Shown in pieces: positions 5,695-7,296 of a stretch of 7,296 bases of DNA (position 1 is the first letter of the stretch; the number at the start of each line of letters is the position of its first letter). This stretch comes from Candidatus Kerfeldbacteria bacterium (lineage in GTDB: Bacteria; Patescibacteriota; Patescibacteriia; SBBC01): NCBI GenBank assembly GCA_016204645.1, contig JACQKI010000036.1:1-7296 (forward strand), read 5' to 3'. Below the pieces are notes generated by a model. That model was not told the DNA's origin, searched no databases, and worked only from the letters and a program-made list of their open reading frames with translations. A program made the position numbers and the translations under genes.

Positions 5695-6411
5695 TCAGGG
5701 ATTACGGTTACGTTTCAGCATGAACCGCTTTCGACTAACGGCCGGCCATTTCTCGACAGCGTAGCGCAGCATTGTCCTCGGCATGACCGGGGCGTACTCT
5801 TTCAGGAATCGCTCTTCGACCGCACGATCCCGATCCCCCACTTCACGCAACATCCAACCAACGGCTTTGTGCATCAGATCTTCTTTGTCACGAAGCAACA
5901 TGCTGGCCAACTTCAACGTGTCCTTGAATTGCCCGTGCCGAATGAACGTTTGCGTGGCTAACACAGCAATCCGCCGTTCCCACAGATTCTTCGATCGCGC
6001 TAGCTTGTAGAGTACTGCTCGCGGCTTATCGAGCAAGTACGTCCCCAGTATGTGCGGGGCTGACGAATCAACAATGTCCCAATTGTTGATGTATTTCGTT
6101 GATTTCAGATAGGACTGGGCAATCTGAGCCCGTCTTTTATCACCAGCACGTTTAAACTGGTCACTCAAAATCAGCACTGCCGTCAAACGGTGCTCGTGGT
6201 ACTTTGATTGCAGCAGCCGCCGCACGTCGGCCAGCGGCAGGTCCCGGTGCTTTTTGGCAATCTGACGCTGCTCTGGAACTGTCACGCCTAAGAACTTGTC
6301 ACCGTGGCCGTACTCTCCTTTTGCGGTTTTGAAAAACCAGGCCGAGGCCTTGGCTTTTTTTGGACTGGCTAGCCGCCGAAAATCACGCTTGAGGTCATTG
6401 ATGGTTGACAT
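5695..6411 (-). CDS. alkD: DNA alkylation repair protein, AlkD family DNA glycosylase
   Basis: The protein has 238 residues from the second of two adjacent ATGs; the first, at 6414, would add one Met. AlkD removes N3- and N7-alkylated purines from DNA using stacked HEAT-like helical repeats and no base flipping. Sequence marks include KGEYGHGDKFLGVTVPEQR (residues 31-49), INNWDIVD (108-115), NLWERRIAVLATQTFIRHG (142-160), KAVGWMLREVGD (182-193) and MPRTMLRYAVEKW (210-222). From memory of Bacillus cereus AlkD, W111 and D115 match the catalytic-cleft Trp/Asp pair four residues apart, and R147 and W186 are likely DNA-contacting residues. Length and motifs are complete. An extended -10 ends 6 nt before the chosen ATG, so the mRNA is probably leaderless and the upstream ATG would lie before the transcript start. 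It appears to be a stand-alone repair gene that may read through into the hydrolase. Confidence 0.95.
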   Translation of the reverse strand: MSTINDLKRDFRRLASPKKAKASAWFFKTAKGEYGHGDKFLGVTVPEQRQIAKKHRDLPLADVRRLLQSKYHEHRLTAVLILSDQFKRAGDKRRAQIAQSYLKSTKYINNWDIVDSSAPHILGTYLLDKPRAVLYKLARSKNLWERRIAVLATQTFIRHGQFKDTLKLASMLLRDKEDLMHKAVGWMLREVGDRDRAVEERFLKEYAPVMPRTMLRYAVEKWPAVSRKRFMLKRNRNP

Positions 6412-6417
6412 CATGTA

Positions 6418-6426
6418 AGTATATCA
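6418..6426 (-). promoter_or_regulatory. Extended -10 promoter of the AlkD gene
   Basis: TGATATACT (6426-6418) on the minus strand is an extended -10 element: TG, one base, then TATACT. No good -35 is seen 16-18 nt upstream, which is usual for extended -10 promoters. The start of transcription should fall about at 6411, the second ATG, which implies a leaderless message. Confidence 0.55.
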
Positions 6427-6612
6427 AAAAGGGAGACCGACCGGCGGGCTAAGCGAATCGACCACCAGGCCGTCAATTGACAGCAGTTACGCCGAATGGC
6501 CGAAGCGCTGGTCCGCCAAGGGTTCGATCAGCTCAAGGGTCTCGTGCCGAAACGGCCGACACGAACCTTCATCCACAGGTCAAATCTGCACGGAAGACCG
6601 GCTTCCGGACCT

Positions 6613-6641
6613 TTGACACGAGCGTGTTTGTATGATAGCCT
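6613..6641 (+). promoter_or_regulatory. Probable promoter of the small HTH gene
   Basis: A perfect -35 TTGACA (6613-6618) is followed 17 nt later by TAGCCT (6636-6641, 3 of 6). A better -10, TATGAT (6631-6636, 5 of 6), is only 12 nt away. The exact -10 is therefore unclear. The spacer carries a short inverted repeat, ACACG-AG-CGTGT (6616-6627). Confidence 0.4.
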
Positions 6642-6696
6642 GCTGCCGGTCGCTGCCTGCTGTACCACGTCGACACCGCGAGCAGGCTACCGCTCG
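6636..6696 (+). promoter_or_regulatory. Structured leader with competing hairpins
   Basis: TAGCCTGCT (6636-6644) pairs with AGCAGGCTA (6681-6689). A second copy of GCCTGCT (6655-6661) can pair with the same right arm. CGAGC (6679-6683) with GCTCG (6692-6696) offers a third stem that excludes both. The leader of the small HTH gene is about 100 nt long, so it could be regulated by RNA structure. I recognise no known riboswitch here. Confidence 0.35.
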
Positions 6697-6728
6697 TTCA
6701 CCGTTCGTGGCCGTCTCACTCGACCCGC

Positions 6729-6735
6729 AAGGAGG
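6729..6735 (+). promoter_or_regulatory. Strong Shine-Dalgarno that fixes a GTG start
   Basis: AAGGAGG lies 7 nt before the GTG at 6743. It is the best ribosome site in the window and decides against the upstream in-frame ATG at 6632, which overlaps the promoter. Confidence 0.8.
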
Positions 6736-6742
6736 TTCGGTC

Positions 6743-7000
6743 GTGACGCAACGGTACCAATGGAACAAGGCCTGGCGGTACCGCCACCCGGCCAAGCGAC
6801 AAGCCGGGAAAGGCCGCTACTACCAGAAGCACCGCGACACCCCCGAGAATTCTCGCAACGCCCGACGGTGGTGGACGACCGCCGAGATCGCCCTGATCAC
6901 GGCACCGAATCGCCCGCCTGATTCTGTCCTGGCGAAGCAGCTCGGACGATCGGTCCAGGCCATTCAGATCAAGCGGGGCAAGGTCGTGGCCGATTCGTAG
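6743..7000 (+). CDS. Small Myb/SANT-like helix-turn-helix protein
   Basis: The protein has 85 residues and starts at GTG, chosen because AAGGAGG stands 7 nt upstream. The N-terminal half (1-40) is very basic and aromatic (QWNKAWRYRHPAKRQ). Residues 41-78 read RRWWTTAEIALI, then APNRPPDSVLAKQLGRSVQAIQIKR. This resembles small Myb/SANT-like DNA-binding domains, which share the pattern RRWT.EED..L, then ELA..LGRS..AIQ.RR. Such small proteins occur in phages and mobile regions as well as chromosomes; the target is unknown. It is the only plus-strand gene, and its strong Shine-Dalgarno, structured leader and own terminator set it apart from its neighbours. It is a self-contained transcription unit. 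A DNA-binding role is likely; regulator versus mobile-element function is open. Confidence 0.8.
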   Translation: MTQRYQWNKAWRYRHPAKRQAGKGRYYQKHRDTPENSRNARRWWTTAEIALITAPNRPPDSVLAKQLGRSVQAIQIKRGKVVADS

Positions 7001-7024
7001 ACATTGGCTCGATCTCCGATGCAC

Positions 7025-7070
7025 AGCCACACGAAAGAACCTCACTGGTCATCGTGTGGCTCTTTCGTTT
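7025..7070 (+). terminator. Intrinsic terminator of the small HTH gene
   Basis: AGCCACACGA (7025-7034) pairs perfectly with TCGTGTGGCT (7052-7061) around a 17-nt loop, followed by CTTTCGTTTT. It begins 24 nt after the stop codon. The opposite strand has no T run after the stem, so it should stop plus-strand transcription only. An alternative pairing CGAAAGA/TCTTTCG overlaps it. Confidence 0.8.
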
Positions 7071-7126
7071 TACGTCAATCCAAGTCTGGCGGTTCGCGGC
7101 GAACTCCTTGGCTCAAAGACTGGAAT

Positions 7127-7296
7127 CTACAGCTCGCACGACACCTCGGTCTCGCCGTCGCAGGTATCAGTGCCAAGACCGCCCGTCAGCACATCCGTGT
7201 CAGCTCCGCCGACCAGAGTGTCATTGCCGATGTCTCCCTTGATCGTATCGTTGCCCGCGCCGCCGTCAATAACATCGTCGCCATTGCCGCCGCTGA
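7127..7296 (-). CDS. C-terminal end of an RTX / hemolysin-type calcium-binding repeat protein (partial)
   Basis: The frame is open to the right edge and ends with TAG at 7129-7127, giving 55 visible residues. They form consecutive nine-residue RTX repeats of the GGxGxDxUx kind: GGNGDDVID, GGAGNDTIK, GDIGNDTLV, GGADTDVLT and GGLGTDTCD. The protein then closes with GETEVSCEL. RTX repeats bind calcium and fold into a beta-roll in secreted proteins. The third and fourth repeats are imperfect. The last two units carry one Cys each, nine residues apart, possibly a disulfide cap. The N-terminal part that would define the function lies outside the window. It converges with the small HTH gene, with 126 nt between the stop codons. 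Single-stranded tail signals for type I secretion are not obvious. Confidence 0.88.
   Translation of the reverse strand, partial: SGGNGDDVIDGGAGNDTIKGDIGNDTLVGGADTDVLTGGLGTDTCDGETEVSCEL

Larger units (their letters stand above)
6415..6742. other. 328-nt intergenic region between divergent genes
   Basis: This gap holds the AlkD promoter (6418-6426), the palindrome GTCAATTGAC (6472-6481) and small stems GCCG-AAA-CGGC (6546-6556) and CGGAAG/CTTCCG (6591-6607). It also holds the promoter and leader of the small plus-strand gene (6613-6742). On the minus strand a 29-codon frame from a GTG at 6576 to a TAA ending at 6487 reads as a protein-like C-terminus (HETLELIEPLADQRFGHSA). It has no ribosome site and a stop lies 3 nt upstream, so it may be a gene remnant or chance. 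I see no convincing tRNA. Confidence 0.5.

Noticed and set aside
5682..5710. Plus-strand TTGACA next to the hydrolase dyad, as a divergent promoter
   Set aside because: No -10-like hexamer occurs 16-18 nt downstream and no plus-strand gene follows; it would only run antisense into the AlkD gene.
6496..6530. tRNA-like stretch with GGTTCGATC, like a T-loop
   Set aside because: No matching acceptor stem, anticodon arm or D-arm could be paired around it, and the stem sides of the T-arm do not match.
6632..6742. Earlier ATG start for the small HTH gene
   Set aside because: It overlaps the promoter region, encodes a non-conserved-looking Cys/Arg-rich stretch, and has no ribosome site, while AAGGAGG precedes the GTG at 6743.
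1..7296. CRISPR array, insertion sequence or integrase
   Set aside because: No regularly spaced direct repeats, transposase or integrase motifs, or terminal inverted repeats with target duplications were found in the window.

Overview
The window is a gene-dense bacterial stretch, GC-rich by eye, with compact spacing. Eight of nine coding regions are on the minus strand and one small gene is on the plus strand. My best guess at the source is a candidate-phyla-radiation (Patescibacteria-like) bacterium. The reasons are the unnamed membrane protein at 3166-3960, which resembles from memory a family common there, the very short intergenic gaps, and three genes whose -10 boxes lie only 6-7 nt before the ATG (leaderless mRNAs). 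This is an inference, not a proof. UGA is used as a normal stop (end of the sigma factor gene), which argues against the UGA=Gly lineages.

Layout in the direction of minus-strand transcription, right to left. At 7127-7296 is the C-terminus of a secreted RTX-type calcium-binding repeat protein. It converges on a small plus-strand gene (6743-7000) for a Myb/SANT-like helix-turn-helix protein, which has a strong Shine-Dalgarno, a structured leader and an intrinsic terminator. The 328-nt gap 6415-6742 holds promoters, inverted repeats and a doubtful short reading frame. Then come an AlkD-type DNA glycosylase (5695-6411) and an exported or membrane-anchored alpha/beta hydrolase (4574-5653). The hydrolase promoter contains a 19-bp dyad that looks like a repressor operator.

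The core is a five-gene run, 4510 down to 523. It encodes an ECF-type sigma factor, an overlapping three-TM membrane protein with a beta-rich C-terminal domain, a secreted protein with a Met/His-rich tail, a MacB/FtsX-type ABC permease and its ATPase. The sigma and membrane-protein genes overlap by 14 nt, and permease and ATPase are 1 nt apart. A perfect 14-bp hairpin separates the secreted-protein gene from the transporter pair. A candidate ECF-type promoter (GAAAC-N17-CGTAC) lies just before the sigma gene, its spacer being exactly a 17-nt palindrome, so self-activation is plausible. I read the run as an envelope-response module: sigma factor, possible membrane regulator, secreted possible metal-binding protein, and export or membrane-remodelling ABC system. 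Function is inferred from domains and order only.

The left edge (1-471) is the N-terminal part of a ferric-reductase-like heme membrane protein with its own promoter.
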